From Pinus tabuliformis (lineage: Eukaryota > Streptophyta > Pinopsida > Pinales > Pinaceae), in NCBI GenBank assembly GCA_031772625.1, contig CM062808.1, forward strand, positions 476,033,655 through 476,097,654: a DNA stretch of 64,000 nucleotides. Reading direction: 5' to 3'. This document shows positions 11,984 to 23,618 of the stretch, one piece after another (position 1 is the stretch's first letter; every line of letters starts with the position of its first letter). The translations under genes and the position numbers were made by a program. Under the pieces are notes generated by a model, which saw nothing but the letters and a program-made list of their open reading frames with translations, was not told where the DNA came from and ran no database searches.

Positions 11984-13122
11984 AAATGCAGTAGAAACTG
12001 TACTGGCTTTAAATGGATGTGATAATGCACAAAGTGTGCATACTTGGTAAGTCTGTCAACTACCACCATGATGACACTCTTTCCCTCAGACTTGGGTAAA
12101 CCTGTGATAAAATCCATTGAAACCTCCTCCCAACATTGGCTTGGAATGGATAAAGGTTGTAATAGACCCGGTGTCTTAATTGTTTCAACTTTATTTTGTT
12201 GGCAAACCAAACATTCCGCCACAAACTTTTGAATATCTGATTTAAGGCCATCCCAAAAAAATTCCTTCTTAACCCTGTGGTAAGTTTTTAAAAATCCTGA
12301 GTGCCCTCCTAAGGGAGAAGTGTGCAATTCCATAAAAATCTTTTGTTTTAGTTGGGAATTCTTACAGAGGTATAAGCGATCTTTGTACCATAAAGAATCA
12401 TTTTGCCAGCTAAATGTATCAGACGTACTGGAATCTTGTTGTAACTTTCGAATAAGTGCCCACACTTCTTCGTCATTCTTCCATTCCTCCCTTGCTTCGT
12501 TTATCCAATCTGGTTGGATAATAGAAATGGCGCACAACAATGCTTCCACATCCTCATCCTTTCTTGAGAGTGCATCTGCCACCACATTTTGCTTCCCTTT
12601 TTTGTAGATGATTTCAAAGTCATAACCCAACATCTTTGTGACCCACTTTTGTTGCTCTTCAGAGGATAATCTTTGTTCTAAAAAGTATTTAAGGCTATCA
12701 TGATCCGTTTTTACCTTGAAGTGTCTTCCCATTAGGTAGGGTCGCCATTTCTTAAGTGCATGGAGTATTGCCAACATTTCCTTCTCATAAATAGCTTTGT
12801 GTAAAAACTTTCCCTTGATTGGACGACTTTCAAAAGCAATGGGTCTTTCATCTTGCATTAAAACAGCACCAATTCCATTTCCTGAAGCATCACATTCCAC
12901 AATAAAGGTTTTTGTGAAGTCCGGTGTAGCTAAGACCGGTGCTTGGCACATTGCCTCTTTAAGATGTTCGAAGGCCTTTGTTGCTTCTGGAGTCCATGAA
13001 AATGCATCTTTCTTCAATAATGTTGTTAGAGGTGCTGCTATTCTCCCATAACAAACTTGCGATAATACCCTGTCAACCCGAGAAATCCTCGCAGATGCTT
13101 TATGGATGTGGGGATTTTCCAT
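11938..13122 (-). pseudogene. pol: Chromovirus RNase H and integrase N-terminal half
   Basis: Entered by frameshift from RT at about 13050. The RNase H has FIVECDASGNGIGAVL, YEKEMLAI, KTDHDSLKYF and NVVADALSR, which give the D-E-D-D set. The integrase HHCC zinc domain follows (LGGHSGFL and, with the Cys pair, CLVCQQNK), and then the first core Asp in VSMDFITGLPKS. A missing T in the run at 12031-12033 shifts the frame just before the second core Asp. The sequence after that point in this frame is not authentic. Confidence 0.9.
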
Positions 13123-13913
13123 TCCTTAATGGCTTTAATTTTGCTAGGGTCTACCTTAACTCCTTCATGAGATACAATATGACCCAGATATTCCACCTCT
13201 TGTACTCCAAAGAAACATTTGGATCTTTTTGCATATAATTGTTTCTCCTCCAATAGTTGTAGCACCCTGTCAACATGTTCAACATGATCCTTCCAAGACT
13301 TGTTGTAGATTAGTATATCATCAAAAAATACTAACACAAATTTTCTAAGGAATGGTTTGAAAATTGAATTCATCAAACCTTGAAATGTTGAAGGTGCATT
13401 GGTAAGGCCAAAAGGCATGACCAAAAATTCATAATGACCCTCATGAGTTCTAAATGCTGTTTTCAGAATGTCTTCAGTCTTCATTCTGATTTGATGATAT
13501 CCTGAACGAAGATCCAACTTGGTGAAGTAAATTGATCCATGCAATTCATCCAGTAATTCATCAATGACAGGAATGGGAAACTTATCTTTAATAGTGAGCT
13601 TGTTGAGCTCCCTATAATCCGGACACATGCGCCATGATCCATCCTTCTTGTGCACCAATACTACTGGAGCAGAGAAAGAACTTTGACTCGGTTGAATTAT
13701 ACCAGCCTCTAGCATTTCTGCAACCATACGTTCAATTTCACTTTTTTGGGCATAGGGATATCTGTACGGCCTGATGTTTGGAGGAACACTTCCTGGAATC
13801 AGATGAATAGCATGATCATGATCACGAATAGGTGGGAGACCTTTGGAAGTCTCAAATACCTTGGAATGATTGTCCAAGACTTTTTGGAGATCTGGAGAAA
13901 TAGATGATTCCAA
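13038..13913 (-). pseudogene. pol: Chromovirus reverse transcriptase
   Basis: A 291-codon frame covers the Ty3 RT core: [32 protein letters not shown] (first catalytic Asp), [21 protein letters not shown] (the other two Asp) and [13 protein letters not shown], ending in [12 protein letters not shown]. The usual YVDD-type box is FFDD here, a common Ty3 variant. A one-base indel near 13048-13052 stops it and shifts the reading to the next frame, so RT and RNase H are disconnected in the present sequence. Confidence 0.92.
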
Positions 13914-14025
13914 TGTGGAAACATCTAGCGAACATAATTGTGCAATTACACCCTTTTCTCCTTTTTTAGAAGCTTTGTCATACCATTAGAGCTGATTATC
14001 TTTCCTGGTTTCCCTGCAATACCCC

Positions 14026-15555
14026 TTAATTCAACTTCCTTTCCTTCCACGAAAATTTCATGAAAAGTTCTTGAAAATTAAAAGCTATTGTACCCAAGGA
14101 TTGTAGCCATTGGACTCCTAGTACAACATCAGCACCTCCCATTGGAATGGAAAGCATTGGGCTAGTCAATACATATTCTCCCATGGATAGCTTGATATTA
14201 TGGCACTTTCCAGAGCAATTTATTGTTCCTCCATTTGCAATCATCACTTGACACTCTGGTGCTGGATATAGGAAGCAATTCAATTCTTTTGCTACCTTAC
14301 AATGAATAAAATTGTGGGTGCTTCCTGAATCAATCAACACTATTACCTTTTTCTTCTTGATTTGTCCTTCTATCTTGATGGTTTGAGGAGTGGTAATTCC
14401 AGCCAATGCATTACAAGATATGGTCGGATTTATTTCTTCTTTATCTAGGCTTTGTTCCTGGAGTATATCCTCTTCTTTTGACCTTTCTTGCTCCTTTTCT
14501 TCTTCCTCTTCACAATCTATGTAGAATAATTTCTTCTCAGCACACTTATGACCTTTAGTGTATTTGCTATCACAACTGTAACAAAGCCCTTTTGCTCTTT
14601 TTTCTTCCAATTGTTGTGGTGTCAACCTTATAGGTTGTGGAAGACTAGGGGCAACAACACTTCCGTCTTTATAGTTGTGAGTGGTATGCTTCCTGGTTGC
14701 CATAATTTTGCTTTCCATTTTTCTTGCTAACCTGAATGCCTTCTCTAATGAATCAGGTTCCCAAAGGCGAACATCATGTTGGATATTATCCTTTAAAGAC
14801 CCTATGAACACATCAATCCTATGCTCCTCTGGAATATCTTTTACCCTTATGTTCAATTTTTGGAACTCCTCAATGTGCTCCATTATTGAACCCTTTTGTT
14901 TGAGACTTATCAATTGGCTAAAAAAAGTGTTGCTTTTTGTATCCTCATAATGTGCTATCAATTCTTTCGTAAAAATTGCCCAAGTGATAAATTGTTTACG
15001 AGAGCAAAGCCATTGATACCATACAAACTGATTTGGTTCCAAATATAAAGTTGCAATACGTACCTTTTGTGTGTTTTGCACATTATTGAGATCGAAAAAT
15101 TGCTCCATCTGTAATATCCATGTTGCGGGATCCTTGCCATCAAACTTCCTCATATCGATTTTTGGAATATGGTGGGTTTTCGATCCAACATTAGAGTCTA
15201 TGATATCATGATTAACATTTCTTTTGTTCACATCATGAGTTTCCTTTACTACCTTTTCACCATTAGTAAGTATTTCTTGTAGAAAATTTGTCAAATCTGT
15301 CTTCAAATCTGCCATGCTTGTCTTCAAATTTGTGTTCAAATCTATCTTCAAATTGTCCATCTTAGCTTCCATGCCATTCATCTTAGCTTCCACGCCATTT
15401 ATCTTAGCTTCTGTTAACTTTTGTGAGCGTGACATTTGTTGCACTTGTTCTTGTAATTTTGATATATCATGTAGCATTTCTTCCTCTTCTTCATGAGTCA
15501 TGCTAGAGCTTTCAGGTTCCTTACTAGGTGTTTGCATTTTCTTTCCTTGGGGCAT
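14026..15555 (-). pseudogene. gag: Chromovirus Gag and protease
   Basis: ATG at 15555 opens a 509-codon frame. Residues about 20-110 form a charged, probably coiled-coil region with repeated AKxNGxEAKM units. The Gag core follows (KFDGKDPATWILQMEQFF to about residue 290). A zinc knuckle of the form CYSCDSKYTKGHKC lies near residues 325-340, then an acidic EEEEEKEQERSKEE linker. The aspartic protease has LIDSGSTHNFIH near residue 415. Gag packages element RNA and the protease cuts the polyprotein. The frame ends at TAA 14026 because of a one-base shift; the protease-RT linker continues in another frame (ELRGIAGKPGK). Confidence 0.9.
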
Positions 15556-16219
15556 CAGTTACTGATAATAATGCTCTACTATGCCCTTTGAATTCCTTCA
15601 AAATAAATTTTCAAACCAAGCTTAAGCAAAAATTTAAGAAAATCTACACACCTTTTTTCACTTTGTAGGAGCTCGATATTGCCTCTGATGTATCTTTGTA
15701 CTTTCCGATCATATAGTTTTGAATTTGTGACCTGTAGTATCTCTCTGTGTCCTCTTTCCAATGCCACAAGTCTGACCCAAATTGGATTCTCCAAGGAAGA
15801 GTTATGCGAAATCTCCCACAGTGACTTGATTATAGACTAGTTCAGTAGAGCAAACTTGTACGACGTGCCACGAGTCACTGTTTCGACCTTTGGATCTGAA
15901 AAATGCATACAAGAAACTACAGTCCGTCCTCTTTCTGTACCTTCTTATGAAATTTCAATCTGATCCCCAGAGAGAAAGTTATGACGATTTTCCCCAGGTC
16001 ACCTGTTTGGAATGTAATTCAGGAGTCTGCAAAAAGACCAACTTCTTCAGATCATATCTCCGCAAATATAGCGCGAAAAGCTCTAAAATTCGGACCCGAG
16101 GTTCAGAGCGATTTCTTCTCAAATGGGTTTTTTTTCAACTTCTGAAACGTCGCAGAAAAAAAGTTATAGTGAAAATTCCACGATGACCTGTTTGGAGCAG
16201 CGAAACCCTAGAATCCAAA
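15556..16219 (-). other. Chromovirus 5' leader
   Basis: The untranslated leader between primer site and gag ATG, about 660 bp. It contains two imperfect copies of an AAAGTTAT...GACCTGTTTGG-like block (near 15978-16012 and 16160-16195). No other gene is seen. Confidence 0.6.
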
Positions 16220-16233
16220 GCTCTGATACCAAA

Positions 16234-16566
16234 TGTTATGAAACCAGCTCAAGAAAAGATAGAAAAGATAGATAAACGCCTTAGAATTTAGCCTCTTCGA
16301 GGGGGCAACCTCCTTTACATTACATAAATGAACAATTCTTCGATGATTCAAATGACAAAACCTCCTTTCTATATATAGGGGTCTAAGGAGTCACCATATA
16401 ACCTAGCCGACCTAACAATAATAATATAAAGCCACAAAAATAACAATAGAGGGATTCTATGGGGCACAGTAATAACAATATGGGGATAATAGGGGCACAA
16501 AAATATTAATAAGGGATGCAACTACAATAGTAATGGGGTAATTACTAGTATTATAGGGACCCAACA
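16234..16566 (-). repeat. Chromovirus 5' LTR
   Basis: 333 bp, directly next to the primer site at 16220-16231 with a two-base gap. It carries a palindromic TATA-like block, CTATATATAG, at 16369-16378, a likely element promoter. Confidence 0.92.
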
Positions 16567-16571
16567 TATTC

Positions 16572-16744
16572 ATATCATGATAAGAGCATTTTAACACATT
16601 GAATTTAATCATATATATAGGGAGCAAAACATCATCGTTGACTTACTCTCCCAAAGAGGGATTTCAACATCCCCTGGAGTCATACATTATGTTGCATATA
16701 ACCGAAATCCCATATTTGAATTTGGCACTATTCCTACCTCTTAG
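16572..16744 (+). pseudogene. LINE ORF2 C-terminus (RNase H end), separated by insertion
   Basis: Directly after the chromovirus the frame reads HIYREQNIIVDLLSQRGI, the RNase H C-terminal block with the last catalytic Asp (codon at 16640-16642). It ends at TAG 16742-16744. Together with FDGA, VEIIA and GDSK upstream of 10718 this completes the four acidic RNase H residues, showing that the two pieces were one gene. Confidence 0.8.
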
Positions 16745-16983
16745 ATAGGATTATTATAATATATTTGCTATATTTCTATTCTTTTGTAACTAAGCATATA
16801 TTAAACATGCATGAACATACAATGGATGATAGTATAACGGACATACCTTATGTCTTTTTCTGTTTAGGGTTTTTATTGTTAAGTTTGTATGTATATCCTG
16901 AAACAAAACTATGTAATTGTACTTTATTTACTTAATATTAAAGAAGGCCTTTTTTGCAATAAATAAATAAATAAATAAAAATT
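16745..16983 (+). other. LINE 3' UTR and A-rich tail
   Basis: AT-rich non-coding DNA ends in a run of AATA units (about 16959-16980), the usual tail of plant L1 elements. The exact 3' end is a best guess. Confidence 0.6.
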
Positions 16984-18950
16984 CGCTATAAACAAACTGC
17001 CATTCACTTAAACCAAGCTCTATGTGGCCATAATCTCATCAATCTGAAACTTCAGAAAATATTATCAAAAAACACAATCTACATAGATTTCCCACATTCT
17101 TAAAATATAACCAATAAATAGATGAACAACAACATCAATCTACCCAAACATTACATGTATTCTGCAAATTATGGACTAAAAAAATAGCTGTAAAATCTAA
17201 GCAAACAACCGTCTAATTGAGCTATATATAGATAGATGAAGGCAAATAAAAAATGTTCAGTAAGAGCTATTCAAAATAAACAAAAGCAATCTAGTAAAGC
17301 AATAACCAACAAAATAACCAATGCAGTGCATGCGATAAAGACAAAGCAACATCAATCTGCACAAACTTGACATGACTTTCACAAATTATGGAATAGAAAA
17401 TATAGTTTTAAAATTTATATCAACATGAATCTTCATGAGTTGCATGTAGATCAAAGCAATCGTTGCATGTAGATCAAAGCAATAGGTAGATGCATGAAAA
17501 TAGCACTCCATACAATCAAGAACAAGAGTGTTTGAAGGAAGAATGTTACATTATACCATAACAGGCTAGGAATAGCGTTTATCGAATAATGCAAGCAAGG
17601 TTTGCAAATGATTAGAGATGGGATTTTTAAGTTCTTATCCTTCTCCTAGTTTCTCAGGTTAAGAATTGAGATGAAAGGTCTAATGAAAGCTATGGGAGTT
17701 GGTTGAAGCGGCTTGGTTTATATTATGGAAACTTAGGTTATATTATGTGTGCCACATCAAATTATGGGAGGTGAGTTATGTGTGACACTTAAAACCATGG
17801 CAGATGAGTCACCTTGCAATTCACATTCAATGATGTGAATATTGTGGGTTGTGAAGGTATCCCCGAATATATGGGGTCAATGAGAGCATGAAAAAATTCC
17901 AGGCAATAGCGGCTAGAGATAAATCCACCTAGGTAAATTTCTCCCCATAGCTAAATTGAGGCCTAAGTTCTCTCTGCGTTAAGATATTTTTTTCTCCACT
18001 ATTTTTTTCAAGATTTTAACCTACAAGAGAAGAATTATTTCTGCAACCATCAACAAGCCCCACTTCTCATTGTGATCTAGGATATTTTTTCATTGTTTCC
18101 CAGTAAGATTTGAACATGCAGCATCACATAAATTCTCTTAGTTAGTTGAATCAAGTGGTGAGGTCTTCAACTCCATAGAGCTTCACTTTGCAGCGTTTTC
18201 AACATTAACTATGAAGTTATTTCTTTGAAGCATGGCGATGGCTGTGTTTGTGCATTTAATTAAAAAAATATATATTTTATCAGTTTATAAATCTTTATCT
18301 ATGATATTCATTTCTAATATCTTAATCTCACTTCCAAAAATTTTATAATGCCATCCAAGTCTACAAAAACATTTACAACATAATAAAAAATAATATTTTT
18401 AGCTATTCTACCTCATCTTACATTGAATTTCAACATTATACTTACCATTAAATTTTATTTCCTTCCATACTATTTGACCAACCTAGTCTTTTAGTGTCCA
18501 CAATCTTTTTCCTAAAGCTCATTGACGCTTTCTATTGACTAACTAAATCACGCCATTTTCCACTACTTCGATCAAAATTCCGTGTACAAAAATCATTCAA
18601 TATATTGTTCAAATTGATTCCAACAATGTGACAACTGTCACAACACAGTGAACCTGGTTTGAATCTACAACAAAGTGGATGACATGTCTATATGATGTTG
18701 GGCAAGGGGGATCACATGTTTTCCTAATGTGGGGAAACATAGTCCACAATTTAAATTTGAAAGGCATTATTATAATTTTCATGCTCTCTGCTTTGGAACT
18801 CATTCTTATGATAGAAAAATCTATAAGCGTGTAGATTTTAGTGGTGATTTGTTATTTCTTAGCACTTTATATGTAGCAGCCAAGTTGATACCCTAGACTT
18901 CAGCGAAGGTTTTGCATTTTGCTACAGTTATGTTAAATAGAAATACAATC
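16984..18950. other. Unassigned AT-rich DNA with small direct repeats
   Basis: No gene was recognised. An imperfect direct repeat of about 80 bp (near 17121-17200 and 17345-17425, starting ACATCAATCT) and a tight tandem pair at 17439-17483 are visible. It could include promoter-proximal sequence of the polygalacturonase relic, but nothing in the sequence proves that. Confidence 0.4.
17439..17483. repeat. Short tandem duplication, 23-bp period
   Basis: The 22-base word GTTGCATGTAGATC + AAAGCAAT occurs twice in succession with one base between copies, a recent slippage-type duplication. Confidence 0.8.
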
Positions 18951-19407
18951 ATGTCTGCTATAAACATCGTTTTCCTTTCCATGTGTACTGGTTATTGTAA
19001 TTTTGTTTGATTCCATCAAAGAGTGCAAAGGGTCAAGAGCTATTCACCCCAAAGCCGTCCTACACAAATATTTGATTGAAGGAATTACTAAGTCCCCACA
19101 GTCAGCACAATATTTGTACGGTAATTTCTACAACTACAATTATAGTTTAGTCTTTGACGTGAAATCATTCGGTGCAAATGGCAATGGAGTGACAGACGAT
19201 ACAAAGGTTAATATATTGGATGTTCTTTTCCTGCTTTCTACTCATTGCCATGAAAAATACTCACAATTAGAGTCTTAATCTCCGTGGATCAATTCAGAGT
19301 CGGTGGTTTCTAATGGTTATATAATAGCATGGCGAGCAACCTGTAACAAGGAGTCAACTATTTTTCAAGTCCCATGTTATTCCATCTCTCGACTTCCTTC
19401 AGTGTAA
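18951..19407 (+). pseudogene. Polygalacturonase (GH28) 5' exons, relic
   Basis: ATG 18951 starts a short hydrophobic, signal-peptide-like stretch (MSAINIVFLSMC). A one-base shift near 19002 leads into a frame ending VFDVKSFGANGNGVTDDTK at 19206. This is the conserved N-terminal block of plant polygalacturonases, which hydrolyse pectin in the cell wall. It is followed by a GT donor at 19207, where introns commonly fall in this family. A second block at about 19315-19407 reads AWRATCNKESTIFQVP, matching the next conserved segment, then stops. The acceptor AG is unclear and no catalytic exons follow. It is a truncated former host gene or captured fragment. Confidence 0.7.
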
Positions 19408-20110
19408 TTTTTAATTGTGTGTAGGTTTTCATTATATGGAGGTGTGGAGTAAGAACTATTACACATATAACCATTTTAGCACTTCTACACAATGAAAGCC
19501 TCTTTATCTCGCTGCCATGATCTGATTTTTCATCTTGTCATGACGAACCACATTGGTTGGTTCAAAACTTGTAGGCAAATATTTCTTGATGTGATTAGTG
19601 CCAGATTTTGTTTTTATAATCATGATAAATTTTTCTTTGGTTGCAATACTAATGGGATTGATTTGGCACTTTAACTATAATTTAATTTTATTCACCTTTT
19701 TCTAAATTTTACTTATTGATCACTTGTCCTTGATCGAACTTAATTATATCAAATATATTATTATGGTTCTATTTCTTAATGTAGTCTATCACTATTCAAG
19801 CTATTTCATATTTACATTGTGTGGAGAGTGGAGGAAGCATTTGTATTACAAATCACACTTCTCCACACCTCCTCACTCCGCATTGAGTAAAACTTCATAC
19901 AAAATGAATAGCAAAAACCTTTTTCTAAATCAAAAGCAATTGATATCCTAAGAAAGTGATACAAAATTCAATAAAAGAGAAACATGACAGGTTTAAAATT
20001 ATGTTTTCAATTTTTATTATGGAATGCACATAGTGTTGAGGTGTTTTCATTCTCTGTGATCAAGGAATAAACTTCTAATTTGAGATCATACCCTGCAAAA
20101 TTGTTAACGA

Positions 20111-20178
20111 TGATACATTGTGTGGAGTGCAGAAGTGTGGGGGAAGAAAGCTTTCTCTACACTCCGCAGAATGTATCA
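20111..20178. repeat. 68-bp near-perfect palindrome
   Basis: The arms start TGATACATTGTGTGGAGTG and end CACTCCGCAGAATGTATCA, and pair with only a few mismatches. The centre is GAAAGCTTTC. It could extrude as a hairpin or be a tiny foldback element. Related words lie near 19813, 20274, 20351 and 20632. Confidence 0.75.
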
Positions 20179-21322
20179 ACGAACAACTATTGTTTGTAAT
20201 TTCAAGCTAATGTGACAACCATCTCACATACTAATATGACAACCATCCTCCAATATACTCCACCTTAGTTTTGATACATTGTGTATTGGTAAATGTGAAA
20301 GTGCGGAGGCACAGTGGTGCATAGAACACAAATTCACAATAAAATATAGATTGATGCATTGTGTGGAGTGTGGAGATAGAAAGGAAGAGAATGGAGGGAG
20401 ATAATATGCAAATATTAATATTCTTGTGAAATGTGCGGAGGCGGAAATAATGATAGATTGCATAAATGATGATGGAAACAAAGCATCCACATTGCCTTTT
20501 TTGCATCAACATATAAATAACTACCAAAACAGGTGATAGTTTGTGGAAATGATTATGGAAATGGAGTGTTCTCGAATAATGACAAAATGTGGACCTCGCA
20601 AAAAGTTTTCATTTTGCATACTATGATAATTATGTGGAGTGTAGAAGTGTGATCGAAGCTATGCGAAGGTGGCTTTCATTGTGCAAGATATGAATGTATA
20701 GAGATAGAAATAACGACAGATTGCAAAAATATGAGCATTCATGTGTAACGAAAAAATATGAGCCCGACACAATGAGACACAATCTTAATCAATTAATTAA
20801 CAGTAAAAATCAAAACTATATTACATTACAACTATTATCTTCTTATTTTTTCTTATCATATTTAATTAAATAAATATTTTGATACAAAATAATATAAAAC
20901 TCTACTTTCACTACTTTCATTCTTGTTATTTAATCAATATTCAAAGATTCCTTGAAAAATGAGTTTGATATACCACGGATTTAATAATTCATGATCAAGC
21001 ATGATGACTTGTCGATGGGTTTAGTGAAGCCATCAATTATAGTGTGCTCAAAGGCCTTGAATATGATGTCCATTTTTTGAGAGTCAAAATCGAATTATGT
21101 GCACCATATTATTGTTATGATAAATAGTTGTTAAAGTAAATAAAAATAGATTCTCCAAAATGCCATTTTGGAAAAAGGAGAGAAGAGCTGCAAGCATAAT
21201 GTCATTCTGGTAAAAGGAGAATCCACTTTATAGTTTATTAGACACTACATTAAGTTTAGACCCAACTAAATCCTAAACTTGGATAAAGTGATAAACGTTA
21301 AGTTAAAATTAAAGAACCACGT

Positions 21323-21576
21323 AAATGGTAAATGATGATAATATTTTGTAAATATCTAAATAATAATATAAAATATTAAATACAATAATATTTTAGAAAA
21401 GAGAAAATTAATTTACATGTGAGTAATATTTTAACTTGAGAATAATTAAATGGTAAATGCTGATAATATTCTGTAAATGTATCTAAATAATAATATTAAA
21501 TATTAAATACAATAATATTTTAGAAAAGAGAAAATCCATTTACATGTGGAGTAATATTTTAACTTGAGAATAATTA
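21323..21576. repeat. AT-rich tandem duplication, about 125-bp unit
   Basis: Two units start AAATGGTAAATG at 21323 and 21448 and share the blocks AATACAATAATATTTTAG and TAATATTTTAACTTGAG. They differ by scattered substitutions and small indels. Confidence 0.85.
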
Positions 21577-21799
21577 AAAGTATGATGTAATGTTTGGCAA
21601 AATAAAATTTTCTTGCTAGCGGATAAGAAGGGAAGATATTTTGTAAAGTTATATGTCTGAAATTAAAATTAATGATAAAAATAAAGTTTTCAAAGTGAAT
21701 TCTCAGATATAGGGAATTTAGATATGGGAGTGAGGTGGGATGTGATAGGTGGAGGGGCAATGCGATGGTTATCCCACTTAGAAATTATGGGAAGGGATA

Positions 21800-23131
21800 T
21801 GTCATGCCATTTATCAAGTTCTCGGTGATGTGGTGTGGTTACATGTTATATGGATGCTTTACATCACATGTCTTATATTTGGCATGTGTTTATGAGACAT
21901 GGTTGGTTGAGTGAAACACATAATATTTAGGTTGTTTGCTCAGTCATGTGCCATGATGCACCACTTCATGGACTTAGAATTATGTTGGCTCGAGCATGTA
22001 GGAGTGTTGGGTGACACACCCACTGATTAGTTTGGGCACATTTGAGTGTTGGACACCACACTTGTTTTGTATGTTGACTCGAGCATATGAGAGTAGTAGG
22101 TGACACACCCATTGGTTATCTCAGGCACACTTGGGTGCCAAGTGATACACAATGTTGGCTCAAATGCACATAGGGGTCAATCGAGGTGTGTTATGGTTGT
22201 GGAGTTATATATGTTGAGTTTTCTTAGGGAATCGAATAGACGTGGGTAGCCCAAGGGTTGTGGGAGGAAAACCAAGATGATGGTTCATATTACCCCATCC
22301 ATCATATATATATAATTGGGCAAGTTCGATTGGAGGAGACAAGGAAGTTTGGTTTGGACAACAAAATAGAACATAGTATGGTGACTTAGGTGGTTTTGCG
22401 GTGAAGGCAGGCCACACGAACTAAAATTTGGTGATTATGGTCGCACGACTAAAATTTGGTGATTTTGGTCATAGGTGCTGAAATTTGGTGATTTTGGTGG
22501 TGGAACTGAAATTTGGTGATTCTAGTCATAAGAGCCAATTTTGGTGATTCTAATCCTAGGAGTCGAAAATTGATGATTTTGGTGGTAGAACCAAAATTTG
22601 GTTATTTGATTGAGCCAATTTGAGTTCAGATGAGTCATGCAATGACTTAGCATGAGCAACTTGGAGTAAGGCCTCACCTAGGGGCATGTTGGGCAGGGTT
22701 TTATTATAGTTGTTTTGGTGACCTTGTGTGATGGTGTTGGGACGTGTGGTATCATGGAGAGGGAATGCATGTGGCTATCATAAAGTGAGATCACATTATG
22801 AGATCATGTGATATCGTAAGTTGGCCGACTTTGAACAAATATTGGAGTTTGGTAAGGTGGACAAGAAATTTGGTATTTGGGCCAAATCTATGGTTTCCAC
22901 TACACGAAAACTTGAGGTTAAATAGAGAACAACAATTTTGCATGGAGGTGCTAGTTTGGTCATAGATTGTAATAGAGGAGCTTGACACTTGTAGTTAGAG
23001 GAGTCTTACAACGACATGTAGATGAGGCATCGAGCAGGCTGAGGTTCTGGGTACATAACTATAACTCAAGTTGTTCTAATTGGATAAGTTCTAGGATTTG
23101 TGCATTGTATATTATGTAATACCTATATGTT
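21800..23131 (+). repeat. LARD-like 5' LTR, first part
   Basis: Starts TGTCATGCC. It aligns with 32650-34390 along its length, including the shared TGTGCCATG block (21950 and 32787) and the GAGATCATGTGATATC-like block (22801 and 34049). It is cut at 23131 by the Copia element, where the target word ATGTT is duplicated. Confidence 0.75.
22421..22620. repeat. Minisatellite in LARD-like LTR, 27-30 bp unit
   Basis: About seven consecutive units share AAATTTGGTGATT followed by a variable GGTCATAGGAGCTG or GGTGGTAGAACC half. Only about three units stand at the same place in the other LTR (33243-33330), so the array expanded or shrank after insertion. Confidence 0.85.
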
Positions 23132-23579
23132 TGTAGGTTTTAACCCTGTACAGAAATTACCTGCATATGAATTCTAAAACAGAAAATAAACAATTGCAAG
23201 AGCATAACACATAAAACAAATATACACAGATATTTTCACCTAGATCCCAAAACCGGGACTACCAGATTGATTTTTCATTATGTTCCTTTCAATGTTACAA
23301 TACATATATATACATGTTGAAGCATCCATAAACCCCAATCCATTAACCCTGGATTAGAACGTAACTGTAGTTCCCTTGACTGGATCTACAAAATACCATG
23401 GACCGAAAACCATCGTGCCCAAAACCATGTGCGAAAATCATGCGCAAAACCATAGGTAGGTTCATCCCTATGACCCCCCCGCTACGCATCAGCGCAACGA
23501 AAGGGGTGACCCGTCCCCCTCTAACCCCCCGGTGTCACTACTGGGGTTAGTCATGGAAAGAATATAACACAACCCAACA
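23132..23579 (-). repeat. Copia (left) 3' LTR
   Basis: 448 bp, TGTAGGTTTTAACC to AACCCAACA. It includes a GC-rich block of about 88 bp (near 23458-23550) missing from the other LTR. It contains the intact ACCAGATT site where the other LTR holds the hAT-like insert. Confidence 0.9.
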
Positions 23580-23618
23580 TTCTCCCACTTATTGTTTTCT
23601 TTCCACGGGATAGCTTAG

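Larger units (their letters stand above)
10718..16566 (-). mobile_element. Ty3/Gypsy chromovirus, complete structure
   Basis: Two 333-bp LTRs (10718-11050 and 16234-16566) begin TGTTATG and end CAACA. I count 10 substitutions and no indels between them (about 3.0%). The primer site core TGGTATCAGAGC on the minus strand lies at 16220-16231, and a purine tract abuts 11050. Flanks CATTC and TATTC are a 5-bp target duplication with one mismatch. The domain order gag, protease, RT, RNase H, integrase, chromodomain defines a chromovirus. The insertion lies in the RNase H of the LINE. Three single-base frameshifts and one stop in the chromodomain break pol. Confidence 0.93.
5185..16983 (+). mobile_element. 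L1-type LINE, decayed, interrupted by a chromovirus
   Basis: A plus-strand non-LTR retrotransposon with ORF1 (to 6762), then ORF2 with endonuclease, RT, zf-RVT and RNase H. It ends in an A-rich AATA-repeat tail (about 16959-16983). The Ty3 element at 10718-16566 sits inside the RNase H domain, and the LINE frame resumes at 16572. The left boundary is uncertain: coding similarity starts near 5185, and 4871-5184 may be its 5' UTR. No target duplication was found. Frameshifts and stops occur throughout, so it cannot move by itself. Confidence 0.8.
19408..21799. other. Unassigned region with palindromic and tandem repeats
   Basis: No protein-coding gene was recognised. The stretch 19.8-20.7 kb holds several copies of a CATTGTGTGGAGTG-like word in both orientations. 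The segment 21323-21576 is an AT-rich tandem duplication. The rest is AT-rich DNA without a clear feature. Confidence 0.4.

Noticed and set aside
13038-13913. Chromovirus RT as a functional gene
   Set aside because: The core is intact, but a frameshift at about 13050 separates it from RNase H and integrase, so it is listed as a pseudogene.
22421-22620. Regular repeats that might suggest a CRISPR array
   Set aside because: The units are contiguous and degenerate without unique spacers, and the setting is a eukaryotic LTR.
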